Of a stretch of 64,000 bases of DNA, positions 9,301 through 20,600 are shown one piece after another. Source of the DNA: Desulfobulbus propionicus. Its GTDB lineage: Bacteria > Desulfobacterota > Desulfobulbia > Desulfobulbales > Desulfobulbaceae. The translations under genes were made by a program, and so were the position numbers. The notes under the pieces are model-generated. The model made no database searches and was not told the DNA's origin. It saw only the letters and a list, made by a program, of their open reading frames with translations. Location of the stretch: positions 1 to 64,000 of the forward strand of contig PDTD01000013.1 of NCBI GenBank assembly GCA_002748755.1, read 5' to 3'. How positions within the stretch are numbered: position 1 is the first letter of the stretch; each line of letters starts with the position of its first letter.

Positions 9301-9313
9301 CCCCGGATTGCTC
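9301..9313 (+). repeat. Possible terminal fragment of dispersed element
   Basis: CCCCGGATTGCTC, nine bases after the hemY stop, equals the outer end of the dispersed element. No further match was followed, so this may be a relic or chance. Confidence 0.3.
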
Positions 9314-9377
9314 CTTTTATACACATGCAACCCAAGGTTCAGAGGCAATTTAGGCTGGCCCGCGCGACAAAAAAAAG

Positions 9378-9409
9378 AGCCCTGTATGGCAGCAGGGCCA
9401 TGCAGGGCT
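9378..9409 (-). terminator. Intrinsic terminator between hemY and dnaA
   Basis: A 13-bp stem (9378-9390 with 9397-9409, one mismatch) with a 6-nt loop. On the minus strand it is followed by a run of eight T, placing it as the dnaA terminator. In the other direction it lacks a clean T run. Confidence 0.75.
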
Positions 9410-9442
9410 TGTATGCAAGCCGATGCGATACTCCGGCGAAAG

Positions 9443-10762
9443 TCAAGGCTTCAGTTTTTCGCACAACATTTCCACCTGCTTTCTGGTTGCGCTTCGCTGG
9501 GACATATCCCGGGTGATCACCCGGATAGCGTGCAGAACTGTGGAATGATCACGATTGTACATGCTGCCAATATCAGCCAAAGAATCCTTGGTGTACTTAC
9601 GGGTCAGATACATCCCGATCTGGCGGGGGTAACTGACGGCCCGTTTCCGGGAGCGAGACATCAGCTCCTCGGTGGTAACTTGAAACTGACTGCCAACAAG
9701 ATCACGGATAGCCGTGGCAGTAATCTCTTCCGCACCCTCAACCAGTGATCCCAGGACCTCATTGATCATAGCCACGTCTGGCATCTGTCCCCGAACACAT
9801 GATTTGGCCTTGATCCCCATGACCGCACTCTCTATTTTACGGATATCACCATGCAGCTTCTCAGCCAGGTGCTCGATCATATCTCTGCTCATGTTCAGAT
9901 TATTTGTCTGCGCCTTGTGCTTAATGATACGGGTACGGGTATCAAAGTCAGGCGATTCGATATCTGTCACCAGCCCAGAGGCCATCCTGCTGCGAAAATC
10001 CTCATCCAACCCTTTCAGTTCTCTGGGTGACAGTGCCGAGGTCAACACCACCCGCTGCCCTGATTTAATCAAATAATCAAGAATGGTATTGAGTTCCTCC
10101 TGGGTTTTATTTTTTCCCTCCAGGGTGTGGACATCCTCGACAAGCAAAATTTCACAGAAATTGAGGTATTTCCGAGAAAACTGTTCCATGGTGTTTGCTC
10201 TCAAGCTCTGTACCATTTCAGCAGCAAACTGCTGGGCTGTCAGGTACTGCAAGGGGGTCGCCGGAGCCACCTCCAGTATCTTGTGCACCACAGCCTGGGT
10301 GAGATGACTCTTCCCCAACCCAGTCGAGCTATTCATGAACAGGCAATTGCCATAGGTGCGATCACCGACTGCCAAGGCATGGCATGCGGATCGGGCAAGC
10401 ATATTGCACTCCCCCACCATGAACTCACCAAAGGTAAAGGCAGGGTGCAGGGATCTGTAGCGGGACTGCACAGCTGCTACTCCGGGCAGTCGTAACTGGC
10501 CAGAATCCGATGGGTTGATCTGCAGGGGAGCCTGCGGACCGACCTTCAGGCGTATGGTCCCCTCTACCCCTAAATGCCGGGCAGTATCCTGAATAAGAGC
10601 GAGATATCGATCTGCAATCCAGGCACAGAAAAATCTATCCGGCGCAATCAGCTCCAGGCTCTGGTCATCTCCGAGCCGACATTCCAGTGGTTTTATCCAT
10701 AAATGATAGTCACTTTCCGGCAGAGACGACTGCAATGATGACGTTATTGCGCTCCACACCAT
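9443..10762 (-). CDS. dnaA: Chromosomal replication initiator DnaA
   Basis: Binds DnaA boxes at oriC and opens the duplex. Domain I (about residues 1-85) contains LPESDYHLWIKPLECRLGDD. The AAA+ domain shows FTFGEFMVGECNMLA, Walker A STGLGKSHLTQAV, and a Walker B/sensor region ILLVEDVHTL (many relatives have LLIDDIQ here). Domain IV ends with YPRQIGMYLTRKYT and the DnaA signature MYNRDHSTVLHAIR. The length of 439 aa is normal. The start ATG at 10762 follows AAGGAA. dnaN and recF do not follow it, which differs from the classic dnaA-dnaN order. The AT-rich upstream region is a candidate origin. Confidence 0.96.
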   Translation of the reverse strand: MVWSAITSSLQSSLPESDYHLWIKPLECRLGDDQSLELIAPDRFFCAWIADRYLALIQDTARHLGVEGTIRLKVGPQAPLQINPSDSGQLRLPGVAAVQSRYRSLHPAFTFGEFMVGECNMLARSACHALAVGDRTYGNCLFMNSSTGLGKSHLTQAVVHKILEVAPATPLQYLTAQQFAAEMVQSLRANTMEQFSRKYLNFCEILLVEDVHTLEGKNKTQEELNTILDYLIKSGQRVVLTSALSPRELKGLDEDFRSRMASGLVTDIESPDFDTRTRIIKHKAQTNNLNMSRDMIEHLAEKLHGDIRKIESAVMGIKAKSCVRGQMPDVAMINEVLGSLVEGAEEITATAIRDLVGSQFQVTTEELMSRSRKRAVSYPRQIGMYLTRKYTKDSLADIGSMYNRDHSTVLHAIRVITRDMSQRSATRKQVEMLCEKLKP

Positions 10763-10979
10763 TGGTTTGTTCCTTTCAGGTTATGATTGAACTGATATAA
10801 AAAAAAGGAGATAAGTTACGGAACCCGTACTTCGTGGGAATGGACATTTTTTACTGAAAAAATCGGGTACGGTCAAAAGCGATTTACAGGCATTTGTATG
10901 TCAAAATCAAGTATGCCTATGTGTATGCAAGGATATTGGAAGATTCGGGGGATAGAGCACTGACCAGGCCTATATCTCC

Positions 10980-11110
10980 CTGCTGACAAAACTTTTTATC
11001 ATTGATAAACTTTGGCAATAAAATCATATAATTGTTAAACTGACTCACATTTTATCAACAAAATATGCACAATTATTTTTTTAAAATACTCAATATTGCT
11101 CATCATACCT
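10980..11110. other. Candidate origin region upstream of dnaA (weak)
   Basis: The 460-bp gap between dnaA and comF is clearly AT-rich from about 10980 to 11110. It holds one near-consensus DnaA box (TTATCAACA, 11052-11060) and a near-palindrome TTATCATTGATAA around 10996. Only one good box is visible, so the assignment rests mainly on position and composition. A GC-skew plot of the chromosome would decide. Confidence 0.3.
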
Positions 11111-11165
11111 CCAGATTACTCAATTTTTAGCTTACACGACACAACCTCTTTTTAATGCCGCCTGG

Positions 11166-11208
11166 CTGCGGACTTTTTAAAATAGTTGGTCCTAAAAAAA
11201 AGTCAGCC
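11166..11208 (-). terminator. Probable terminator of the icd-comF unit
   Basis: An imperfect stem (GGCTG-GACTTTTT with AAAAAGTC-AGCC) lies just downstream of comF. On the minus strand a T-rich arm follows GGCTGAC. The hairpin is long and weak in the middle. Confidence 0.45.
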
Positions 11209-11223
11209 TGGTGCTTGCTCCCT

Positions 11224-12018
11224 TCACCATTGGTGGTTTGCAAGCTGTGAGGAAACTTTCAGAGATAGTCTTCCCGGCACACTGCGAGCGACAGTCAACA
11301 CCTGGATTGTCTCTGGCTCTGCCTGTCGCAGCACCTGAGCACAGGCAAGCACAGTGGAGCCGGTTGTGTACACATCATCAACAAGTAGGATTTTTTTTCC
11401 CTGAATGGCCCCCTCTGCTGTTAGGGAAAAACTTGCTGCAAGATTAGTTCGCCGCTCCTTCCCTTTAAGTTGTGTCTGCGGCCTGGTTGCCTTGTGGCGG
11501 ATCAGGGTCCTGACATCAACACAGGACGTCTTGTTCGGAAACAACCTGCGCGCTACCAGAACAGCCTGATTGAAACCGCGAGCACGCAGCCGATGTGGAT
11601 GCAGGGGTACAGGGATAATGACATCAGGATCGCTCAGCAGACCTGCTGTCATGCGCTGTCGAGCCAGCACGGCCAGGCTTGGGAGCACCGCCGTACGACC
11701 GGTAAACTTCAGTTGTACCAGAAGAGAACTGAGCGGAGGTTCGTAGTAGAAAAGTGACCGACAGCGGTCAAAGGCAGGGGGGGCGCTCAGACAGCTGCCG
11801 CACATATGATCTTCCCCTCCGGGAAAAGGCGCACCACAGCATACACAAAGAGGAGAGACAATCGGGGTGATATCCTGGAGACAACTGCGGCAAAAAAGCG
11901 GTGGCAGGGAAGAGTTCAGCCGCTGTTCACAAAAAAGGCAGACAGGGGGGAAAACAAGATCATGCAGCGCACGCAGCAGCCCGGCCAGGAATTCCCCCCT
12001 GTTGTGCAGCAGCCTCAA
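11224..12018 (-). CDS. comF: ComF-family phosphoribosyltransferase-like protein
   Basis: A 264-residue protein with an N-terminal zinc-finger-like region (CLFC, CRSC, CVCC, CGSC pairs within the first 90 residues). A type I phosphoribosyltransferase fold follows, with the signature [13 protein letters not shown]. The ComF family is linked to DNA uptake in naturally competent bacteria, but in many genomes it has no proven role and the enzymatic activity is uncertain. It overlaps icd by 4 bp, so translation is probably coupled. The PilB-type ATPases elsewhere in the window could serve DNA uptake, though that is inference only. Confidence 0.85.
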   Translation of the reverse strand: MRLLHNRGEFLAGLLRALHDLVFPPVCLFCEQRLNSSLPPLFCRSCLQDITPIVSPLCVCCGAPFPGGEDHMCGSCLSAPPAFDRCRSLFYYEPPLSSLLVQLKFTGRTAVLPSLAVLARQRMTAGLLSDPDVIIPVPLHPHRLRARGFNQAVLVARRLFPNKTSCVDVRTLIRHKATRPQTQLKGKERRTNLAASFSLTAEGAIQGKKILLVDDVYTTGSTVLACAQVLRQAEPETIQVLTVARSVPGRLSLKVSSQLANHQW

Positions 12019-13232
12019 ATGTTGGCTGCAATTGCCTTGCCAAAACCGGAACAGGACAACTCTGTAGCCCCGTCCATCAGCCGGGCCAGGTCATAGGTGA
12101 CCTGTTTCTCGCTTATGGTCTTTTCCAGACCTTTTTTCACAGCTTCAGACGCCTCCTGCCAACCGAGATATTCAAGCATCATGACACCTGACAGGAGTAT
12201 GGAGCCCGGATTGACCTTATCCAGACCGGCATACTTAGGGGCCGTTCCATGGGTCGCCTCGAACACGGCTACCCCGTCGCCGATATTGGCACCGGGGGCG
12301 ATACCGAGTCCTCCTACCTGGGCGGCAAGGGCATCGGACATATAGTCGCCATTTAAATTGGGCATGGCCAGGACCGAATACTCCCTTGGACGCAGCAAAA
12401 TCTGCTGAAACATGGCATCTGCAATACGATCCTTGATCAGAATTTTTCCTTCAGGCAGCGTACCATTATACTCTTTCCACAACGCATCTTCACTGACAGT
12501 AACCTCGGCAAACTCCTCTGCTGCAAGCTCATAGCCCCAGCGGCAAAATGCGCCTTCAGTGTATTTCATGATGTTGCCTTTATGCACCAGGGTCACGGAT
12601 TCCCTGCCCTGATCCATGGCGTACTGGATGGCCTTACGCACCAGCCGTTTGGTCCCGAACTCCGAAATCGGTTTAACACCTATGCCGGAATTATCCCGTA
12701 CATTGGCACCGACTTCACTGCGAAGAAACTCGATAATCTTGTTGGCCTCCGGTGTACCAGCCTGCCATTCTATGCCGGCATAGACATCTTCCGTATTTTC
12801 ACGAAAGATAACCATATCCACCTCAGCAGGATTTTTAACCGGAGAGACTACCCCCCTATAGTAGCGCACAGGCCGAACACAGGCATATAAATCAAGCACC
12901 TGCCGCAAGGTCACATTGAGACTGCGCATACCTTCCCCTATTGGCGTCGTCAGGGGGCCCTTGATATTGACCACATGTTTTTTCAGGGCTTCTATTGTCT
13001 CCTGAGGCAGCCATTCCCCGGTCTGCTCAAACGCCTTTTCACCAGCCAGGACTTCAAGCCAATGGATCTTCCTGCTGCCTCCATATACTTTCTCAACAGC
13101 AGCATCCAGTACCATGGAAGCAGCATGCCAGATATCCGGTCCGGTTCCATCCCCCTCAATAAAAGGAATAATTGGATCATCGGGTACAGTAATCAAGCCA
13201 TCATCATTTATCGTGATTAAGTTACCAGCCAA
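12015..13232 (-). CDS. icd: Isocitrate dehydrogenase (NADP type)
   Basis: Converts isocitrate to 2-oxoglutarate with CO2 release and NADPH formation. The 405-residue protein has the [14 protein letters not shown] start segment and the substrate-binding phospho-loop region [15 protein letters not shown]. Also present are [34 protein letters not shown] and [30 protein letters not shown] choose a TTG start at 13232 because GGAGG lies five bases upstream and the N-terminus then matches family length. A GTG at 13265 lacks a ribosome site. The gap of about 430 bp to plsC contains nothing I can identify. Confidence 0.95.
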   Translation of the reverse strand: MAGNLITINDDGLITVPDDPIIPFIEGDGTGPDIWHAASMVLDAAVEKVYGGSRKIHWLEVLAGEKAFEQTGEWLPQETIEALKKHVVNIKGPLTTPIGEGMRSLNVTLRQVLDLYACVRPVRYYRGVVSPVKNPAEVDMVIFRENTEDVYAGIEWQAGTPEANKIIEFLRSEVGANVRDNSGIGVKPISEFGTKRLVRKAIQYAMDQGRESVTLVHKGNIMKYTEGAFCRWGYELAAEEFAEVTVSEDALWKEYNGTLPEGKILIKDRIADAMFQQILLRPREYSVLAMPNLNGDYMSDALAAQVGGLGIAPGANIGDGVAVFEATHGTAPKYAGLDKVNPGSILLSGVMMLEYLGWQEASEAVKKGLEKTISEKQVTYDLARLMDGATELSCSGFGKAIAANI

Positions 13233-13664
13233 AGTAGCCTCCTTACGAGTAAAGTACCTCCTCACAGGGCCCCATCATGAAACGGGCACCATTGCCCGCA
13301 CAGGCCTGTTGGAACGAGAAAGTGCGTCTGTCCAAATCTGCAACACGGTACGCAGGTACGAGGAGAAGATGGCGCATCACCCCTGGGTGCGGACAGAATA
13401 CGAACCTGAGACAAAATATACTTATCTCTGAAAAATCAATGGGTTGCCATTCCAACCATGTCAAGTTACAGGAGTATATTCGATTGACAAGCTCCCGTCA
13501 ATCATACACCACACCTCGAGAGGCTTGCAGAATGCATCCTCCGGGATATATTCATCTTGCGTAACGCCCCTCTTTCCTGTAAGCATGAGGTTCTGTCCCG
13601 TACAAAATCTTGTGCCAGTTCCTTGCACTCTTTCAGTTTATAGGCGTCAACACGGTATCAACAG

Positions 13665-14387
13665 ATGTCAGTTTTTCAAATATTTCGAGCAGTTTTTCTT
13701 CTCATCATCGCCTTTCCATTAACCATAGTGGTGTCCATGCTTGCCCTGATAGATATCACTCTCGTGCGGAAAGACGTGGAAAAAGCACATATTTTTCCAC
13801 GAGTATGGGGCAGACTCTTCTGTTTCATCGTGGGTGTCACGGTCATTGTGGAAGGCCTGGATGCCATTCAAAAGGGAAAAACCTACATCTTTGCAGCCAA
13901 TCATGCCAGTCAATTTGATATTTTCGCTTTTCAAGGGTATTTCCCCCACAGTTTTCGCTGGATCGCTAAAAAGGAATTATTTCGTATCCCTGTTTTCGGC
14001 CAGACAATGCGCAAAGTAGGCTACATTGCTATAGACCGGTCCAAAGGCCGCCAGGCTCTGAAAAGTCTGGACGAAGCTGCCCGGCAGATTGCGGCAGGCA
14101 AATCTGTTCTCATTTTTCCCGAAGGTACCCGGACAGCTGACGGCAAACTCCAGGAGTTCAAGGCCGGTGCCATTCTGCTGGCCATCAAGGCTGGTGTCCC
14201 GGTCGTCCCCATCGCCTTTGTAAATTCCTACCAAATCCTCCCTAAAGGCAAATTTCTGGCCAGAAAGGGAACCATTATCATCCGGGTGGGTACCCCCATG
14301 GCAACAGACCATTACAAGGCCAAAGACAAACAGGTCCTTGCCAAGGAATTATACCAGCAAGTACGCTCCCTGCTGGAGACCTCTTGA
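13665..14387 (+). CDS. plsC: 1-acyl-sn-glycerol-3-phosphate acyltransferase
   Basis: Makes phosphatidic acid by adding the second acyl chain to lysophosphatidic acid at the inner membrane. The 240-residue protein has an N-terminal hydrophobic anchor. The acyltransferase block follows: NHASQFD (HX4D catalytic motif), the substrate-binding motif VGYIAIDRSKGRQA, FPEGTR, and VPIAFVNSYQILPKG. The start ATG at 13665 has no strong ribosome site, so an alternative start is possible. Sixteen bases after its stop codon a full-length dispersed element begins. Confidence 0.93.
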   Translation: MSVFQIFRAVFLLIIAFPLTIVVSMLALIDITLVRKDVEKAHIFPRVWGRLFCFIVGVTVIVEGLDAIQKGKTYIFAANHASQFDIFAFQGYFPHSFRWIAKKELFRIPVFGQTMRKVGYIAIDRSKGRQALKSLDEAARQIAAGKSVLIFPEGTRTADGKLQEFKAGAILLAIKAGVPVVPIAFVNSYQILPKGKFLARKGTIIIRVGTPMATDHYKAKDKQVLAKELYQQVRSLLETS

Positions 14388-14402
14388 CGGCTCGCTAATC
14401 TC

Positions 14403-14625
14403 CCCGGGATTGCTCATGAATATTTTGAAAAAATTTAAGAAAAAACATATAAAAACAAATGGACATGATATCCTCAAGCAGCCTCGAATTTCACCAAGAT
14501 GCCCACCAAAGCTCAGCTCAGCGGGCACCATTTTCGGCAGTCTTTTGGCAACACATAGACCCAAGTGGAATGCGGTACCCAAAACACCCGAGCCTGGCAC
14601 CACCTGAGCTGATGAGGACCCCGGG
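14403..14625 (+). repeat. Dispersed inverted-repeat element, full length (copy 3, reference)
   Basis: This 223-bp element is colinear with the copy at 27885-28107 (same length, opposite orientation). Outer ends: left CCCGGGATTGCTCATGAA, right CTGAGCTGATGAGGACCCCGGGC. As inverted repeats they share about GCCCGGATTNCTCAT. The right half forms a second, internal imperfect inverted repeat of about 45 bp: arm one holds AGCTCAG..CGG..ACCATTTTCGGCAGTCTTTTGG, and arm two is its complement around 14560-14612. The left half is A-rich. No transposase is encoded, so the family resembles a MITE or an enlarged REP element. It lies between plsC and bamA; the rest of that gap holds nothing recognised. Confidence 0.85.
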
Positions 14626-14904
14626 CTCCTCCCAAGTCGGCCGTCCTCTTTTTTGCACAGACAATGAAAGGCATGATATTCGGAGCGAACAATACCAGAG
14701 GAAAGCGGTGCAATCATATTATAATTCTTTGCAAAATAAAGGATATATGTCATAATGAACACGCAATATATTTTACGCTGACCGCATGTTCAGTATGCGG
14801 ATTAACCGAACAGTGTCCGCCCAATACGGCTATCCGGAAAACTCCATAAACCAGAGGACGCTGTTTTTTTATACTCAGGATTCATAGCGAACAGGATCAT
14901 TTTG

Positions 14905-17574
14905 ATGCGAGCGTACAATTTCATTCCCAGATGTCCAGGCAACACCATCGCTCTTTGTCTCATAGCTTTGGTATTGTGCACATCTTCTCTTGCCCAAGCC
15001 CTGGAGCAGAACATCGCTTTCCTGCCTCTGAAAATCAACGCATCCCAGCCGGATGTCTTCAAAGACAAGGCTGATGACGCCCTCAACAACGCACTTAAGG
15101 CAAAAGGTTTTTCCATGGTATCAAGAAACCGGGCCAATCTTCTTGTCGATTATACAGGAACCTGGCCCCCTGATCCAAGTGTGTTGGCGCAGCTTGCCGA
15201 AAAATCAGGGTACACTTACGTCGCTGTCGGCAGTGTCACCCAGCTCGGTGACAACCTGAGCGTTGACATCGCCGTCATTGATCTGCTCCAGAAGCAGTCA
15301 CCCTACACCTCATACCAGGACGGCAGCAATGAAGAACTGCCAGCGCTCATTTCCCGTGCGGTGACCGAGGCAGTGGGCCATGCCAATCATGAGTACGCCA
15401 TTGCGTCCATTGCCCCTATGGGAAACATTCGCATCGATTCCGGGGCGATTTTAAGGAAAATACAAACCAAGCCAGGAGACATCTATGACCCTGCGGTCCT
15501 GCGTGCCGATCTCAAGGCGGTATACAGCATGGGCTATTTTGACACTGTGGAAATCGAGTCCACTGACAGCAAAAAAGGGAAAAATATTACCTTCCGGGTC
15601 CAGGAAAAACCACTGATCGATACCATAATCATCACCGGGACAGACCTCCTAAAGGAAAAAGATGTTCAAGACGCTGCTAACATTTCAGAAAACAGCATCC
15701 TCAATCCTTTGCAAATCAATGATGCTGTCATTAGAATCAAGGAGCTTTACAGGTCCAAAGGGTACTACAATACCAAGGTAGACGCCCAGATCAGTTATCC
15801 GGCTGCAGGCAGTTCGGAAGTACGATTCCTCATTGACGAGGGAGACAAAATCACCATCAAAGAGATTATCTTTCAAGGCAATACCTCCTTTGATGCCGAT
15901 GATTTGGAAGATGTGATCCAGACAGGTACCTATGCATGGTGGTGGTCCTGGCTGACCGATTCCGGTGTCTTGAAGATGGATGTCCTCCAACAGGATGCGG
16001 CACGTATTAATGCCTACTACCACAACCACGGTTTTATAGAAGCCAAGGTCGGTGAACCCGTGGTTGAACAAAAAGACGGGGCGCTCTACATAACCTTTCC
16101 CATAGAAGAAGGAGCCCGCTACCGCGTTGGTGTCGTTGATATCGCAGGCGATCTGATCAAGGAAAAGGATATTCTCATCGATACCCTCACAATCCGCAAG
16201 GAAGAATTCCTTAACAGACAGGTCCTGCGTAATGATACTACCAGGCTTCAGGATCTCTATGCCGAAAAAGGATATGCCTTTGCCGAAATTGTCCCCGTAA
16301 TCAAGAAAGCGGGCCAAGGACATAGAGTCGACATTCTCATTAATATAGATCAGGGCGCACTGGTTCACTTCAACCGTATCGAGATACAGGGCAACACCAG
16401 AACCCGGGAGAACGTTATCCGGCGGGATCTGTCCGTGAAAGAAGGCGGCCTTTTCGATTCCAGTGCGATACGCACATCCACCCAGAAACTCCAGCGCCTG
16501 GGCTTTTTTGAAGAAGTCCACATCACTCCGAAACCAACCCTGGATCAAAATCAGCTGGATCTCCTGGTCAAGGTGAAAGAAAAACCCACCGGCATGTTCA
16601 CCATCGGTGCGGGATACTCTTCCTCCGAGAGCCTCATGGTCATGGGGGAAATTAAGGAAGATAACATACTCGGTACCGGAAACGACCTGACCCTGGCCGC
16701 CAACCTGAGCAGTGCAAGCGCCCGTTACAACCTGAAATTCATTAACCCGCGTCTCTTCGACTCCCGTGTCTCTGGGGGGATCGATCTGTACAACTGGGAA
16801 CGTGAATATAGCGACTACACCAAGCAGTCAACAGGTGCAGGGATCAATATCGGCCATCCGTTTTTTGAAAAATGGCGTATCTACTACGGGTACAGCATCT
16901 CCGACACAAACCTCACCGACATCTCGGAGGACGCCTCTGTCGTCATTGTCCGCTCAAAAGATATCCACCTGACCAGTTCTGTCCGTCTTTCGCTGGTTCG
17001 AGACACCAGGAATCACCGTTTCGTGCCCACAAAGGGTTCAAGGAACGCCTTCAATGTTCGTTACGCAGGTGGACCTCTGGGCGGTGACGCTCAGTTCACC
17101 AAGGTTGAAGGCTCTTCTTCCTGGTATCTGCCCCTTTTCTGGAAGCTGACTTTCCATGCCAAGGCCGCCGCAGGGCAGGCCTTTGCAAACGAAGAAAACA
17201 AACTCCCGGTGTACGAACATTTCTACCTCGGGGGTATGAATACTATCCGGGGCTTCGACTCTCTGTCCATCAGTCCGCTGGATGAGGAAACCGGAGAAAA
17301 GATCGGCGGCGACAAGATGTGGTACAGTACGCTCTCCATCATATTTCCCCTGGCTCAGAACATGGGGGTGGTAGGCGAAGTTTTCACTGATTTCGGGAAT
17401 GTGTATGCGGTCGATGCAGGCTGGGATTTGGATACGTACAAAAAGAGCGCCGGTGTCGGTATCCTATGGCTCTCTCCCATTGGCCCTCTTCGCCTGGCAT
17501 GGGGATTCAACCTTGATAAACAAGAGGGAGAAGACACATCAAACTGGGGCTTCAGTATGGGTGGGGCCTTTTGA
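14905..17574 (+). CDS. bamA: Outer-membrane protein assembly factor BamA with extra N-terminal domain
   Basis: Central subunit of the machine that inserts beta-barrel proteins into the outer membrane. An ATG at 14905 is preferred to the TTG at 14902. A signal peptide ends near ALVLCTSSLAQA. Residues of about 35-165 (IAFLPLKINASQPD...LLVDYTGTWPPDPS...YVAVGSVTQLGDNLSVDIAVID) form a domain not found in classic BamA. It resembles the small periplasmic fold of FlgO/TolB-N-like proteins. Five POTRA repeats follow (from NIRIDSGAILRKIQTKPG, each ending with a GYF/GYY motif), then a 16-strand-type barrel with the GGMNTIRGF loop. The protein ends in Phe (MGGAF), the normal C-terminal signal. At 889 residues it is longer than typical. 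mfd follows after 30 bp. Confidence 0.93.
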   Translation: MRAYNFIPRCPGNTIALCLIALVLCTSSLAQALEQNIAFLPLKINASQPDVFKDKADDALNNALKAKGFSMVSRNRANLLVDYTGTWPPDPSVLAQLAEKSGYTYVAVGSVTQLGDNLSVDIAVIDLLQKQSPYTSYQDGSNEELPALISRAVTEAVGHANHEYAIASIAPMGNIRIDSGAILRKIQTKPGDIYDPAVLRADLKAVYSMGYFDTVEIESTDSKKGKNITFRVQEKPLIDTIIITGTDLLKEKDVQDAANISENSILNPLQINDAVIRIKELYRSKGYYNTKVDAQISYPAAGSSEVRFLIDEGDKITIKEIIFQGNTSFDADDLEDVIQTGTYAWWWSWLTDSGVLKMDVLQQDAARINAYYHNHGFIEAKVGEPVVEQKDGALYITFPIEEGARYRVGVVDIAGDLIKEKDILIDTLTIRKEEFLNRQVLRNDTTRLQDLYAEKGYAFAEIVPVIKKAGQGHRVDILINIDQGALVHFNRIEIQGNTRTRENVIRRDLSVKEGGLFDSSAIRTSTQKLQRLGFFEEVHITPKPTLDQNQLDLLVKVKEKPTGMFTIGAGYSSSESLMVMGEIKEDNILGTGNDLTLAANLSSASARYNLKFINPRLFDSRVSGGIDLYNWEREYSDYTKQSTGAGINIGHPFFEKWRIYYGYSISDTNLTDISEDASVVIVRSKDIHLTSSVRLSLVRDTRNHRFVPTKGSRNAFNVRYAGGPLGGDAQFTKVEGSSSWYLPLFWKLTFHAKAAAGQAFANEENKLPVYEHFYLGGMNTIRGFDSLSISPLDEETGEKIGGDKMWYSTLSIIFPLAQNMGVVGEVFTDFGNVYAVDAGWDLDTYKKSAGVGILWLSPIGPLRLAWGFNLDKQEGEDTSNWGFSMGGAF

Positions 17575-17604
17575 TGCCCGTTCCTCTGTAAGATACGGTC
17601 CACC

Positions 17605-20600
17605 GTGACACTCCAGGAAACGCTGATAAAACTGGGTGCGAACACTCTTCTTCCCCCGGATATATCAGGGCTCAACAGCGGCTCCACCGGCCTGTTTCTC
17701 AGCAGGGCGGCGGAGTATTTTGACCACCCTATCTGCTGTATAGCAGCGGCAGACGAAGAACTGGAGTTTCTAGCCCAAGACATTGGCCTGTTTTCAGGCC
17801 ATAAGGTGCTGGTCTACCCCAGTTTTGAAATCCCGCCCTACACACCGCTTGCACCTGATCCCACTACAGTCGGCAACAGACTGTCGACCCTCTACCGTAT
17901 TCAGGAAAATGAAGGGCCTGCGATTATCCTTACCTCCATTGAGGCGATTATACGGCGGGTCCTCCCCAAAAAGGCTCTCCAGGACCACTGCGAGCTGGTG
18001 ATGACCGGTGAAGATTTTGATCGGGATGCGCTGGTGCGCAGCCTGATTAATGCCGGGTACCAGCAGACAGAACTGGTACGCCAGCAGGGTGACCTGGCCC
18101 TGCGGGGCGGCATTCTTGATATCTATTCGCCCTCGGCCAGTCCAGAGCATACGGGTCCAGTCAGGCTGGATTTTTTTGGCGAGACGCTTGAATCCATACG
18201 TGTTTTTGACCCCTTAACCCAGCGATCCCGACAGGAACTCGAAGAAGCGGTCCTGCTCCCTGCGTCCGGAATACTGTTCACTTCATCTGACGCGCACAAA
18301 CCACTCTGGAAAAACCAGCTTTTCAACACAGGTGAGCAGTATGGCTGGCCCTCCGAAGCCATATACCAAATACAGGAGCAGTGTACTGCTCGTGATCGTT
18401 TCCCAGGTATCGAACTGCTTCTCCCCGTCATCTATGGAGGGGCTGACAAACTACACAGCTTCTTTGATTACCTGGGGGCAGGCACCAGACTTTTTCTTTC
18501 TGATCCCCTTTCCATACAGCAAAAGCTTGCCCTGCTGTATGAGCGAATCAAAAAAAATTATCAGGAGGCCGTCTCAGCTGGGCAGGCGGCCTGTCCGCCC
18601 CCGGACCTGTTCCTGGCACCGGAAGAGCTGCACAACACTCTAGAAAAATGGCTATCTGCCAGGCTGGTGCAGCTACCGGATCCAGAAAAACCGGACCCAC
18701 CGCTGACCATACGAACCGGTGATCACGCGCTGCTCCGTCAGGAAATCGAACTCCAAAGAAAAAAACGGGGTCTGCTGGCCCCTCTAGCAGACCGCATCAT
18801 CTCCTGGCTCACCCAGCAACAAGACTGTCTGCTGGCCTGCAAATCAAGCCGTCAGGCCAATCACCTCAGTGAGATGCTGGCCGACTACCAGCTTCGCTGC
18901 CGTCGTGTGACCGCCCCCATTGCTCTCCAGAAAAGAGGACCACAAGAAGAAATCGTTCTGGTTGATCATCCCCTGTCCAAGGGATTTGACCTGTTAGACG
19001 AAGGGTATCATGTCCTCTCGGCCAGTGAGCTTTTTGGTGAAAAACGACTGCAGGCAGGCAGAAGCACCAGAAAAACAAGGCATCAAGGCCAGCCTGTTCC
19101 CTTGGAAGAACTGCAGCAGGGAGATATCGTAGTCCACCGTGAACACGGTGTCGGCGTCTTTGACAGCCTGATCAACATGGCATGCAATGGCCAGCAGGGT
19201 GATTATCTCAGCATCATCTACAAGGGGAATGATAAATTGTATGTCCCGGTGGACAAACTGCATTGGATCAGCAAATACCAAGGACTTACAGATCAGCAGC
19301 CCAAACTGGACAGTCTGGGCTCACAGAAGTGGCAGGCAACCAAAAAAAAGGTAACCGATGCGGTCTGGAAAGTCGCCCAGGAATTGCTGCAGATCTACGC
19401 CCAGCGTGCCGTTCGCCAGGGGCACCGGTTTTCTCAGCCAGGGGCCATGTTCCAACAACTGGAAGAGTCATTTCCCTATGAGGAAACCAGGGGGCAGGCA
19501 GAGGCCATTGACAGTGCCCTGGATGATTTGACCAGCACACGGCCCATGGATCGTCTGGTATGCGGGGATGTCGGATACGGTAAGACTGAAGTCGCTGTAC
19601 GGGCGGCCTTCAAAGTCATTGAGGACGGCTTTCAGGTGGGCATACTTGTCCCTACCACTGTCCTGGCTGAGCAGCATGCCGCTGTGTTCAAAGATCGTTT
19701 TTCTTCCTTTCCCGTTATCATTGCCAGCCTGAACCGGTTCCGCACGGCCAAAGAGCAAAGGGAGATCACAACCGGTATCACCAACGGTACCATTGACCTG
19801 GTCATAGGTACCCACAGGCTGCTGTCCAAAGATGTCCGGTTTAAAAAGCTTGGGCTGCTCATCATCGATGAGGAGCACCGTTTCGGTGTCAGCCACAAGG
19901 AAAAAATAAAAAAAATAAAAGCCTCTGTCGATGTCTTAACCCTGACCGCGACGCCCATCCCCCGAACTCTGCAGATGTCCCTACTCGGCATCAGGGACCT
20001 GTCGGTTATTTCCACTCCCCCACAGCAACGCAGGGAGGTAAAGACCTTTCTCGCCAAACACGATCCACTGGTTATCCGTGAGGCTGTAGCACGTGAGCTC
20101 CAGCGAGGCGGTCAGCTCTTTTTTGTCCACAACAGGGTACGTACCATCTACCGGGCTGCTGAAAACATATCTGAACTCGTGCCCCATGCGCGTGTGGGTG
20201 TGGCCCATGGCCAGATGCCAGGACCTCAGCTTGAAGAGATCATGGTTGCCTTTATCAACCATGCCATCGATATTCTGGTCTGCACCACCATTATAGAATC
20301 CGGGCTGGACATCCCCAATGCCAATACCATCATAATCAATCGTGCAGATCACCTGGGACTGGCTGATATCTACCAGCTCCGAGGCAGGGTCGGTCGTTCT
20401 TCCCGCCAGGCCTTTGCTTACCTGCTGGTTCCTGCTCTGGAAAGCCTGAGTACAGATGCCAAGCAAAGGCTCCGGGCATTGATGAACAACTCGGACCTGG
20501 GAAGCGGCTTTAAACTGGCCATGAATGACCTGCAGATTCGAGGCGGCGGCAACCTGCTTGGTGTCTCACAATCTGGCCACATAGCTGCGGTAGGGTATGA

